The position numbers and the translations under genes were made by a program. This document shows positions 1 to 5,244 of a stretch of 5,244 nucleotides of DNA, one piece after another. The notes beneath the pieces are model-generated. The model did no database searches, was not told the DNA's origin, and saw only the letters and a program-made list of their open reading frames with translations. Position 1 is the stretch's first letter. The number at the start of each line of letters is the position of its first letter. The DNA is from Collinsella sp. (GTDB lineage: Bacteria > Actinomycetota > Coriobacteriia > Coriobacteriales > Coriobacteriaceae): contig WGSR01000121.1 of assembly GCA_014871545.1 (NCBI GenBank), positions 1-5,244 of the forward strand, in the 5' to 3' direction.

Positions 1-404
1 AACTCGCCCATGATGCCCGTATAGAGCGCCATGTTGCAAAACGTAATGCCGCCGATGATAGACACGGAGCTCAGACCCAGGAAGTTATCGTTAAAGAAAT
101 ATGCCACGCCTAGGCCGAGAGCCGCTGCGACGACCAGCTTGGGAATCAGCACGACGATGCCGGTCTTGATGGCGCCCGGCGTGGACTTGAAGCTGATGCC
201 GGCGCCCACAAACAGCAGGATCGCGGCGACGATGGTATTGGAGCCACCGCGGCAGGCAGCCGTAAAGAAGCCGCCGATCTCAAAAACCTGCGGGCAGAAG
301 GTGTTGAGCAAAAGACCGACGATCATCGGATAGATCATGATGTCGCCCGGAATGCGCGGGACCTTGAATTTCTTTTGCTCGTTGGTGGTTGCTTCCTGTG
401 CCAT
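1..404 (-). CDS. kdgT: 2-keto-3-deoxygluconate permease, KdgT family (partial, N-terminal part)
   Basis: The first 134 codons of a membrane transporter, cut by the left edge. The start is the ATG at 404-402, with a GGGG Shine-Dalgarno-like run 4 bases upstream. After a polar N-terminus of about 17 residues come the family hallmarks PGDIMIYPMIVGLLLNTF (residues 19-36), FEIGGFFTA (41-49), FVGAGISFKSTPGAIKTG (65-82) and a segment ending GGITFCNMALYTGIMGE (118-134). These match the KdgT pattern of P-G-x-M-x-x-P-L-x-x-G, the LCMGAQI-like third segment and the SNGGLYxALMG-like segment. Hydrophobic stretches lie at about 21-36, 56-71, 82-103 and 111-125. Known KdgT proteins import 2-keto-3-deoxygluconate, a product of pectin and uronate breakdown, by proton symport across the inner membrane. 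The gene lies downstream of azlCD on the same strand after a 149-base gap, so it probably has its own promoter. The family call is firm; the exact substrate is inferred from the family, since no catabolic neighbours are visible. Confidence 0.88.
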   Translation of the reverse strand, partial: MAQEATTNEQKKFKVPRIPGDIMIYPMIVGLLLNTFCPQVFEIGGFFTAACRGGSNTIVAAILLFVGAGISFKSTPGAIKTGIVVLIPKLVVAAALGLGVAYFFNDNFLGLSSVSIIGGITFCNMALYTGIMGE

Positions 405-420
405 GAAACCCCATTTCCGC

Positions 421-445
421 TGACGGGGTACAAAAGCCCACGTCA
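421..445. promoter_or_regulatory. Imperfect inverted repeat in the kdgT leader (possible operator or mRNA hairpin)
   Basis: On the plus strand, TGACG (421-425) plus GGG (426-428) is complementary to CCC (437-439) plus CGTCA (441-445). This gives eight pairs with one bulged base (440) and an eight-base loop. The element ends 17 bases upstream of the kdgT start. It could be an operator for a sugar-acid regulator or a hairpin in the 5' leader. There is no T-run after it in the kdgT direction, so it is not a normal terminator. Function is inference. Confidence 0.3.
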
Positions 446-484
446 CGCTTTGCTACAGTAAAGTTTGACCATGGTACCAGAAGA

Positions 485-514
485 AATAGACCAGCTCGGT
501 GAAAAATCCGACAA
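485..514 (-). promoter_or_regulatory. kdgT: Weak candidate sigma-70 promoter for kdgT
   Basis: Read on the minus strand, TTGTCG (514-509) and TCTATT (490-485) lie 18 bases apart. Each matches four of six consensus positions. The site is in the azlD-kdgT gap, about 80 bases upstream of the kdgT start, so the inverted repeat at 421-445 would lie in the transcribed leader. This is only a pattern match and may be chance. Confidence 0.15.
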
Positions 515-553
515 GTTGGGATGGAACGAGATTCGGCGCCCGCGACGCCACCC

Positions 554-877
554 CTATATAAGGCTCAAGACAATATAGAGTACGATGCCCGAGACGCAGC
601 ACCACAGCATCGATTTTGTCTTGACCGCCACGACCACGACGCCGGCGGCCGCAATCCAGGGAACCAAGGCAGGCCAGAGTCCCGCGTCGAACGCGCCGGG
701 GCTCACCAAGTCGTTGGCGACCAGCGCGGCAAAGGCAGCGGGCGGGATATAGCCCAGGGCCTCGGTAATGCGGGGCGACAGGGTCCGCCCGCGCAAGGCG
801 AACGCCGGCGCGATGCGAAAGAACGCGATAGCAGCCCACGACGACAGCCACAGAACCAAGAACTCGTTAACGGGCAT
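554..877 (-). CDS. azlD: Branched-chain amino acid exporter small subunit, AzlD family
   Basis: A 107-residue, very hydrophobic protein, within the usual AzlD length of about 100-110. AzlD is the small membrane partner of AzlC; the pair exports branched-chain amino acids (BrnFE/YgaZH-type systems). Visible features are a first membrane segment at about 4-22, the conserved arginine and proline of RIAP (21-24), the family-typical stretch ALGYIPPAAFAALVAND (40-56), and two C-terminal hydrophobic segments (about 70-86 and 89-106). The frame is open further upstream to ATG codons at 907 and 1111. I chose ATG 877 because AGAGGTG (890-884) sits 6 bases before it and because AzlD proteins start just before the first membrane helix. 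It overlaps the end of azlC by 11 bases (867-877), which implies translational coupling and equal production of the two subunits. Confidence 0.87.
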   Translation of the reverse strand: MPVNEFLVLWLSSWAAIAFFRIAPAFALRGRTLSPRITEALGYIPPAAFAALVANDLVSPGAFDAGLWPALVPWIAAAGVVVVAVKTKSMLWCCVSGIVLYIVLSLI

Positions 878-1559
878 CGCGGGCACCTCTTCCGTCAAAT
901 ACAGCATCGCACGCCAACGCAATGGCAATGCCGGCCACGACGCTTGCCGGCACGGCAATATTCGTGAGGCCCAAGAACTTGCATACGGCGACGGACACCG
1001 CGCCCGAAACCGCCGCGACAACGTTGCCGCGCGACAGCCGCTGCGAAAAGAGCAGGCAGATAAAGAGCGAGGTGCAGACAAAGGCTGCAATGGCGGTGGG
1101 AACATCGACAACGGCGCCGACGATGGCGCCCATCGTACACGAAACGCCCCATGTTGCGATGAGGATCACGTTGAGCACAAAGGACTCGCGCGGGCCCCAA
1201 TCCTCCCCTTCAACCAACTTGGCAAGCGAGATGCCATATGCCTCCTCGGTAAGTGTCGCGGCAACAACCAGCGTCTGACACTTCGAGGCACCCCTCAGAT
1301 GCGGCGCGATCGATGCCGAGTAAAGCGCAAAACGCGAGGAGACGGCGGCGACGCTCGCGACGATCGATGCTGCAGGCACACCCGCCAGCCACAGGTTGCA
1401 GATCATAAACTGCCCGCTGCCCGTCACAAACGTGCTGCTCAGAGCAAAGACCATCCAGGGCTCCATTCCCGTCTGCCCCATGATCATTCCGCACGGCGCG
1501 CCTATTGCAACATAGGTAAGCATCACCGGCCAGACGGTTCTAACGATTTTGAGCACCAT
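867..1559 (-). CDS. azlC: Branched-chain amino acid exporter large subunit, AzlC family
   Basis: A 230-residue polytopic membrane protein, normal AzlC length. It forms the large subunit of the AzlCD branched-chain amino acid exporter; homologues in other bacteria are BrnF and YgaZ. Visible signatures are the N-terminal P-x-x-x-x-Y-x-x-x-G (11-20), the conserved helix TGSGQFMICNLWLAG (46-60), SSRFALYSASIAPHLRG (74-90, equivalent to the family's N-x-R-x-x-L-Y-G-x-S), and TLTEEAYGISL (102-112, equivalent to the L-T-D-E motif). Hydrophobic segments follow at about 125-150, 152-171 and 178-220. An in-frame ATG at 1628 would add 23 polar residues. ATG 1559 is preferred because AGGGTGAG lies 6 bases upstream and the protein then begins near its first helix. 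azlD follows with an 11-base overlap. The divergent neighbour is an HD-domain gene 126 bases away. Branched-chain specificity is inferred from the family. Confidence 0.9.
   Translation of the reverse strand: MVLKIVRTVWPVMLTYVAIGAPCGMIMGQTGMEPWMVFALSSTFVTGSGQFMICNLWLAGVPAASIVASVAAVSSRFALYSASIAPHLRGASKCQTLVVAATLTEEAYGISLAKLVEGEDWGPRESFVLNVILIATWGVSCTMGAIVGAVVDVPTAIAAFVCTSLFICLLFSQRLSRGNVVAAVSGAVSVAVCKFLGLTNIAVPASVVAGIAIALACDAVFDGRGARDAR
884..890 (-). promoter_or_regulatory. azlD: Ribosome binding site deciding the azlD start
   Basis: On the minus strand AGAGGTG lies 6 bases before ATG 877, inside the last codons of azlC. This supports 877 over the in-frame ATG codons at 907 and 1111, which would give N-terminal extensions without the character of a membrane protein. 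Confidence 0.6.
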
Positions 1560-1685
1560 ACGCTTCTCACCCTGACAAGGTCTCCGAGCCGCATGTAGCG
1601 ATACGGCAGAATCATCATCCGACAGCAACCGAGTTCACCTACAATTGCCACCGGATCGAAAGACACAACTTTTTAGGAAGTCATT
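1560..1685. other. Divergent intergenic region between azlC and the HD-domain gene
   Basis: This 126-base gap must hold the azlC promoter (leftward) and the HD-gene promoter (rightward). A TACAAT at 1640-1645 matches the -10 consensus at five of six positions for the rightward gene, but no good -35 box stands 16-18 bases before it. No convincing leftward promoter or clear operator palindrome was seen. The HD-gene ribosome binding site AGGAAG is at 1675-1680. Confidence 0.3.
1566..1573 (-). promoter_or_regulatory. azlC: Ribosome binding site deciding the azlC start
   Basis: On the minus strand AGGGTGAG (1573-1566) lies 6 bases upstream of ATG 1559. The longer in-frame start at 1628 would make a polar extension atypical for AzlC, so this site fixes the shorter start. 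Confidence 0.6.
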
Positions 1686-2498
1686 ATGACAGCTATCGAT
1701 CGAGACCGGGCGCGCGCGGCCTTCAAAAGCTACACCGATGCCTACGACGCCACCAACCCACGCATCGCGCTCAAAATCGAGCATACGTACCACGTGGCCG
1801 AGGCATGCGATGCCGTAGCGCGCGAGCAGGGCTGGTCGTCAGAAGATATTGACCTGGCATGGCTTTGCGGCCTGCTACACGATATGGGCCGCTTTGAGCA
1901 GCTGCGACGCTGGGACACCTTTAAGGACGCCGAGAGCATGAGCCATGCGGCGCTGGGCATCGAGGTCCTCTTTGGCGAGAATCCCGCCGATGCACCCGCC
2001 ACGACAAACATCCGTGACTTTATCGAAACCGGTGCGCATGACGAGCTCATCCGAGCGAGCATCGCCTATCACAGCGACTTTCGCCTGCCGGCACAACTCG
2101 ACGAGCGTACACGGTGCTTCTGCGATATCGTGCGCGATGGTGACAAGATCGACATTATGCGCACCATCGCCGACAGCACCGTCGACACCATCCTCAAGGT
2201 GGACGAGAAGACGTTTCTCGGCAGCCGTTTCTCGTCGCCGACACTTGCCGTTTTTGACGAGCACCGCTGCGTCGCACGCGATGAACGCAACGAGCCCGCA
2301 GACTACCTGGTGGGACTCATCTGCTTTATGTTTGAGCTCGTCTATCCAGCGAGCCGCGCGCTGGCGCGCGAGCAGGGCGATATCTACCGCCTGCTCGACG
2401 CACCCTTTGGCATTACGCGCCCCTTTACCAATCCCGCCACGCAAGCGACCTGGGAGCGCCTAAAGGACGAGATGCGCGACTGGCTGGCGCGTGCCTAG
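1686..2498 (+). CDS. HD-domain metal-dependent phosphohydrolase, substrate unknown
   Basis: A 270-residue soluble protein of the HD superfamily, with no signal peptide or membrane segment. The metal-binding pattern is complete: H33 (in EHTYHVAEAC), the H65-D66 doublet (CGLLHDMGRFEQ), H87 (SMSHAALG), H129 (IAYHSDF) and D153 (VRDGDKIDIMR). H118 is a further candidate ligand. The extra histidines beyond the basic H-HD-D set suggest a binuclear site, as in several HD phosphohydrolases. Residues after about 165 form a C-terminal extension with no recognised motif. The start is ATG 1686, with AGGAAG 5 bases upstream. The family cleaves phosphomonoesters or phosphodiesters, often of nucleotides; the substrate here cannot be told from sequence. 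The gene is alone on its strand, diverges from azlC, and converges on etfA with a 4-base overlap at the stop codons. Neither neighbour suggests a shared pathway. Confidence 0.85.
   Translation: MTAIDRDRARAAFKSYTDAYDATNPRIALKIEHTYHVAEACDAVAREQGWSSEDIDLAWLCGLLHDMGRFEQLRRWDTFKDAESMSHAALGIEVLFGENPADAPATTNIRDFIETGAHDELIRASIAYHSDFRLPAQLDERTRCFCDIVRDGDKIDIMRTIADSTVDTILKVDEKTFLGSRFSSPTLAVFDEHRCVARDERNEPADYLVGLICFMFELVYPASRALAREQGDIYRLLDAPFGITRPFTNPATQATWERLKDEMRDWLARA
2495..2498. other. CTAG tetramer shared as stop codon by two convergent genes
   Basis: The palindrome CTAG supplies TAG (2496-2498) to the plus-strand HD gene and TAG (2497-2495) to the minus-strand etfA. The two coding regions overlap by four bases, leaving no intergenic space for a terminator. 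Any transcription stop for either gene must lie inside the other. Confidence 0.85.
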
Positions 2499-3700
2499 CG
2501 CTCAAGCTGGGCCAGCAGCTCCTCGACGACCTCGACGGCATCACCGACAACCTTGTACTGGGCAGCACCAAAAATGGGGGCATCCGGGTCCTCGTTGATG
2601 GCGATGATGCACTCCGCCCCACCGATGCCGGCAAGATGTTGGATGGCGCCCGAAACACCGATACTCACGAGAAGCCTGGGCGAAACCGATACGCCCGTCT
2701 GGCCAATCTGGTGGCGATACTCCAGCCAACCCGCCTCCACGACGGGACGCGTGCAACCAAGCTCGGCACCCAGGGCATCGGCGAGCCTTCGCATCAGGGG
2801 CAGATTCTTCTTGGAGCCAATGCCGCGGCCCACCACGACCAAGCGCTCGGCATCGGCAATCGAAGCCTGCTGCCCCCACTCCTCGGCGGGAATCGAGATC
2901 TCGACACGGGCCTTAACGTCTTCCGCAAGCATCACCTGGGTGATCGTGCCGGAGCGGCCGTAGTCGAAGTCGTGAGCCTTAAAGATGCCGGGACGAACCG
3001 TTGCCATCTGCGGACGGTGGTTGGGGCAAATGATGGTGGCCATCAAGTTGCCGCCAAACGCCGGGCGCGTCTGCTGCAGTAGGCCCGACTCCGCATCCAT
3101 CGAAAGCACGGTGCAGTCGGCCGTAAGACCCGTCTGCAAACGCACGGCAACGCCGGGTGCCAGTTCGCGACCAAAAGCGGTCGCACCATATAGGATGGCC
3201 TCGGGTTTGCGTTCGGCTACCAAATCGCAGATCAAGCGGGCGTAGACCTCCGCATCGTTTTGGCGCAGGCGCTCGTCGCGACAGGCCAGGACTTCGTCGG
3301 CGCCCGCGCAAACCAGATGCTCCAGGTCCCCAAGCGAGCCCTCGGGGCTTATGCCGACCAGTGCCACCAGACGGCAGCCGCGAGCATCGGCAAGCTCGCG
3401 CCCCTTGCCCATGAGCTCGTAGGCCACGGGAGCCACGGCATCGTGCTCGTCAGTCTGCACGAAGACCCAAATGTCTCGATATGCATCAAGGTCCACCGTA
3501 CCAGCGGCCTCATCACGCTCGATCGAGATAGCGTTGACGGGGCAGGCGTCGACGCACCCACCGCATAGGATGCAGCCGTCGGTTACGCGGGCGCATCGGC
3601 TGGGTCGCTCGCCTTCCACTACGATGCCGCCCGAGGCACAGGCGCGAACGCAGCGACCGCAGCCGATACAGGCTTCGCTATCGATAATCAGTCCGCTCAT
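2495..3700 (-). CDS. etfA: Electron transfer flavoprotein alpha subunit with N-terminal 2[4Fe-4S] ferredoxin domain
   Basis: This 401-residue EtfA is longer than a standard alpha subunit (about 310-330) because of an N-terminal ferredoxin domain. That domain has two CxxCxxCxxxC motifs: C11, C14, C17, C21 and C43, C46, C49, C53. Only the second is followed by the usual proline. The EtfA N-domain follows at about 78-270, with TRPAFGGN at 211-218. The C-terminal FAD domain has VVGRGIGSKKNLPL (289-302), the arginine in CTRPVVEAGW (316-325), QIGQTGVSVSP (331-341), the flavin-contacting SIGVSGAIQHLAG (346-358) and INEDPDAPIF (368-377). It should bind FAD and two iron-sulfur clusters in the cytoplasm. 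The start ATG 3700 directly follows the etfB TAG (3703-3701), with GAGGGG 9 bases upstream, implying coupled translation. Ferredoxin-fused EtfA is known from the A. woodii caffeyl-CoA reductase (CarE) and lactate dehydrogenase (LctC) complexes. With the dehydrogenase upstream, the LctC-like role fits best. Confidence 0.93.
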   Translation of the reverse strand: MSGLIIDSEACIGCGRCVRACASGGIVVEGERPSRCARVTDGCILCGGCVDACPVNAISIERDEAAGTVDLDAYRDIWVFVQTDEHDAVAPVAYELMGKGRELADARGCRLVALVGISPEGSLGDLEHLVCAGADEVLACRDERLRQNDAEVYARLICDLVAERKPEAILYGATAFGRELAPGVAVRLQTGLTADCTVLSMDAESGLLQQTRPAFGGNLMATIICPNHRPQMATVRPGIFKAHDFDYGRSGTITQVMLAEDVKARVEISIPAEEWGQQASIADAERLVVVGRGIGSKKNLPLMRRLADALGAELGCTRPVVEAGWLEYRHQIGQTGVSVSPRLLVSIGVSGAIQHLAGIGGAECIIAINEDPDAPIFGAAQYKVVGDAVEVVEELLAQLER

Positions 3701-4516
3701 CTATGCCATCCCCTCGATAATCTTGGCAAGCTTTGCCGCCTGCTCGGACGCCGTCCCCTCAACGGTCTCGCACGTTTGGTCACGGTCGGGCACAAACGAG
3801 CGCACGACCTGTGTCGGCGACCCGGCAAGGCCGCAACGCGCGGGGTCGGCGTTCACGTCGGCGGCACTGACCACGCGCGCGTCCGCCTCCTCCGCCGCAC
3901 GAATACCGGCAATACTTGGCATACGCAACTGGCCAATCTCCTTGGCAGTCGTCATCGCGCACGGCATCTCAAGATACACCGTCTCCTCGCCGGCATCGCA
4001 TCCGTGAACGAGCGCCAGCGAGCCACACGTCGTAAAGCCCGCGCTTTGCACGCAGCTCACGTCGGTCACGCAGGGAATCTCAAAGGCACCGGCAAGCTCG
4101 GGACCGATCTGGGCCGTATCGCCATCCACCGCCATCTTGCCGCAGATGAGCAGGTCGAAGTCCTCGTCGAGCGCTTCGATGCCGCACTTGAGGGCGTAGG
4201 TGGTTGCCAGGGTATCGGCACCTGCAAAGGCGCGATCGGTCAGCAGCAGCGCGTCGTCGGCACCGCGGGCGATGCAGTCGCGCAGCAGTGACTCGGTCGC
4301 GGGGATGCCCATCGACACCACCGTCACGCGCACATCCATGCCAAAGCCGATAAAGTCGTCCTTCAGCGCCAGCGCGCATTCCAAAGCACTCGCGTCAAAG
4401 GGATTAATGACCGCCTGCTTGCCATCGCGCACGATGGTATTGGTCTTGGGGTCCATCTTGACCTCGGTGCTGCCCGGCACGGCCTTGACGCACACCACCA
4501 TATGGAAATCGCTCAT
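3701..4516 (-). CDS. etfB: Electron transfer flavoprotein beta subunit (bifurcating-type)
   Basis: A 271-residue EtfB, the usual length. Motifs, numbered from ATG 4516, are VVCVKAVPGS (7-16), INPFDASALECALALK (37-52), VVSMGIPATESLLRDCIARG (66-85), FAGADTLATTYAL (97-109), the nucleotide/flavin-binding ICGKMAVDGDTAQIGPELAG (124-143), and GLAGSPTQV (229-237). DGDT-x-Q-x-GP is the family's cofactor loop. In electron-bifurcating Etfs this subunit holds the second FAD, the bifurcating flavin, and the NADH site lies close by. GTG 4522 is an alternative start (two residues longer) that overlaps the upstream TGA as GTGA. ATG 4516 is preferred because AAAGGGGG lies 9 bases before it but only 3 before the GTG. 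It sits between the FAD dehydrogenase and etfA with essentially no gaps, so the three should be co-transcribed and assemble as one complex. Confidence 0.93.
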   Translation of the reverse strand: MSDFHMVVCVKAVPGSTEVKMDPKTNTIVRDGKQAVINPFDASALECALALKDDFIGFGMDVRVTVVSMGIPATESLLRDCIARGADDALLLTDRAFAGADTLATTYALKCGIEALDEDFDLLICGKMAVDGDTAQIGPELAGAFEIPCVTDVSCVQSAGFTTCGSLALVHGCDAGEETVYLEMPCAMTTAKEIGQLRMPSIAGIRAAEEADARVVSAADVNADPARCGLAGSPTQVVRSFVPDRDQTCETVEGTASEQAAKLAKIIEGMA

Positions 4517-4518
4517 CT

Positions 4519-5244
4519 TCACGCGCCCCCTTTCTGGACGAGCTCATCCAAGAGCTTCTCCGAAAACAGGTTACCGCGACCCAGCTGCCCGTCAGGATCG
4601 AGCTGGAGCTTGAGCCGCGCCGACTCGACCATGGCCTCGTGACCGTACATCGTCTCCAAGAAGCCCGCCTTGATCTTGCCGACGCCGTGTTCTGCGGAGA
4701 CGGCGCCGCCCATGACCGTGACCTCGGAAGCCCACTGGGCAAAGAGTTCTCCGCCGCGGCGATAATCCTGCGCATCGCGCGGCAGAATGTTCACATGCAG
4801 ATGGTTGTTACCGATGTGCCCCCAGGCGGCAGATTCAAGCCCACTTTCGGCCAACGTGCGGCGATAGAGGGCCACGACATCGGCCAAGTGCGCGTTGGGC
4901 ACCGACATGTCCGAACCCAGTTTGGTGATGGTGGGATCCATGCGGCGGCGCTCGTCGATGAGCATGTTGACGCTCTCGGGCACCGCATGGCGGAAGAATC
5001 GCTGACACTCGCGATCGACCTCGGTGCGCGCGACCCATGTCGCATCGTCACTGCCGCCCGCAAGCTCCAGTACCCACCCCAAGTGATACAGCTCCTCAGT
5101 CGCCTGAACTTCGTCGTCGCAGTCGAGCTCCACGTAGACACAGACCTTGGCCTCTTTGTCGAGCGCAGGCAGCGAGGCGAACGCGGTCGACTGTTCACGC
5201 TGACGACGCAGGATATCCAGGGCGCCCGCATCGAAATATTCGAT
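4519..5244 (-). CDS. FAD-linked 2-hydroxyacid dehydrogenase, GlcD/D-lactate dehydrogenase family (partial, C-terminal part)
   Basis: The frame is open to the right edge and gives the last 241 residues; no start is in the window (the GTG at 5133 is internal). It matches the C-terminal domain of FAD-linked oxidases (GlcD, D-lactate dehydrogenase, LctD). Visible marks are KLGSDMSVP near 4900-4925, the conserved WGHIGNNHLHVN with its metal-site histidines near 4794-4830, the stretch MGGAVSAEHGVGKIK near 4670-4715, and the typical closing LDPDGQLGRGNLFSE near 4555-4600. The missing N-terminal half should hold the FAD-binding PCMH-type domain. Such enzymes oxidise lactate, glycolate or other 2-hydroxyacids and pass electrons to a partner. 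Here the next genes are etfB (TGA at 4521-4519, within 4 bases) and a ferredoxin-fused etfA. That points to an Etf-coupled dehydrogenase like LctD of A. woodii rather than a membrane glycolate oxidase. Lactate is the likeliest substrate by analogy, not proven. Confidence 0.88.
   Translation of the reverse strand: MEYFDAGALDILRRQREQSTAFASLPALDKEAKVCVYVELDCDDEVQATEELYHLGWVLELAGGSDDATWVARTEVDRECQRFFRHAVPESVNMLIDERRRMDPTITKLGSDMSVPNAHLADVVALYRRTLAESGLESAAWGHIGNNHLHVNILPRDAQDYRRGGELFAQWASEVTVMGGAVSAEHGVGKIKAGFLETMYGHEAMVESARLKLQLDPDGQLGRGNLFSEKLLDELVQKGGA
4526..4533 (-). promoter_or_regulatory. etfB: Ribosome binding site affecting the etfB start choice
   Basis: On the minus strand AAAGGGGG lies within the last codons of the upstream dehydrogenase. 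The spacing is 9 bases to ATG 4516 and 3 bases to GTG 4522. This favours the ATG, although GTGA stop-start coupling remains possible. Confidence 0.5.

Noticed and set aside
31..333. Plus-strand open frame of 100 codons at the left edge
   Set aside because: It is antisense to kdgT, whose translation matches its transporter family throughout.
541..553. GC-rich short inverted repeat just after azlD as a rho-independent terminator
   Set aside because: The stem is only about 4 bases (GGCG/CGCC) and no T-run follows directly; the nearest run of five T lies about 25 bases further on.
453..851. Minus-strand open frame overlapping azlD
   Set aside because: It is out of frame with azlD, Arg-rich and without motifs. 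azlD in the other frame has the right length, a good ribosome binding site and the family signature.
768..1598. Long plus-strand open frame (276 codons) across the azlCD region
   Set aside because: It is antisense to azlC and azlD, which have clear family motifs. Its translation is rich in Arg, His and Asp with no recognisable domain, as expected of a shadow frame in high-GC DNA.
2483..2516. Bidirectional intrinsic terminator at the HD gene-etfA junction
   Set aside because: A 6-base stem with a 22-base loop and no T-run on either side is too weak to call.
2636..3082. Plus-strand open frames opposite etfA, and similar ones at 3260-3568 and 3471-4007
   Set aside because: All lie antisense to well-supported etfA and etfB coding sequence and lack ribosome binding sites or domains.
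5131..5133. GTG at 5133 as the true start of the FAD dehydrogenase
   Set aside because: The frame stays open to the window edge and the upstream residues continue a plausible FAD-oxidase C-terminal domain, so this GTG is an internal valine.

Overview
The window looks like chromosomal DNA from a high-GC anaerobic bacterium. A gut Coriobacteriia (a Collinsella- or Olsenella-like genome) is my best guess. It rests on base composition and on the mix of fermentative electron-transfer genes with a 2-keto-3-deoxygluconate permease. It is inference, because no rRNA or other marker gene is present. Coding density is very high, and I see no mobile elements, CRISPR array, tRNA or rRNA.

Layout from left to right. 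(1) Positions 1-404, minus strand: the N-terminal 134 codons of a KdgT-type 2-keto-3-deoxygluconate permease, running off the left edge. (2) Positions 405-553: a 149-base gap holding the kdgT leader, with an imperfect inverted repeat just upstream of its ribosome binding site. (3) Positions 554-1559, minus strand: the overlapping pair azlC-azlD, a two-subunit branched-chain amino acid exporter. (4) Positions 1560-1685: the divergent gap. (5) Positions 1686-2498, plus strand: an HD-domain metal-dependent phosphohydrolase of unknown substrate. (6) Positions 2495 to the right edge, minus strand: a tight operon transcribed as FAD-linked dehydrogenase (GlcD/LctD type, N-terminus missing), then etfB, then an etfA that carries an N-terminal two-cluster ferredoxin domain.

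The right-hand operon is the most informative part. A lactate/glycolate-type FAD dehydrogenase, an EtfB and a ferredoxin-fused EtfA joined by 4-base or zero-base junctions match the composition of the flavin-based electron-bifurcating/confurcating lactate dehydrogenase-Etf complex described in Acetobacterium woodii (LctBCD). The gene order differs: dehydrogenase first here, last there. The likely role is 2-hydroxyacid oxidation coupled to NAD and ferredoxin, but the substrate cannot be fixed from this window.

The HD gene and etfA converge on a shared CTAG tetramer that supplies both stop codons, so no intergenic terminator fits between them. The remaining open frames on either strand are antisense or out-of-frame shadows of these genes.
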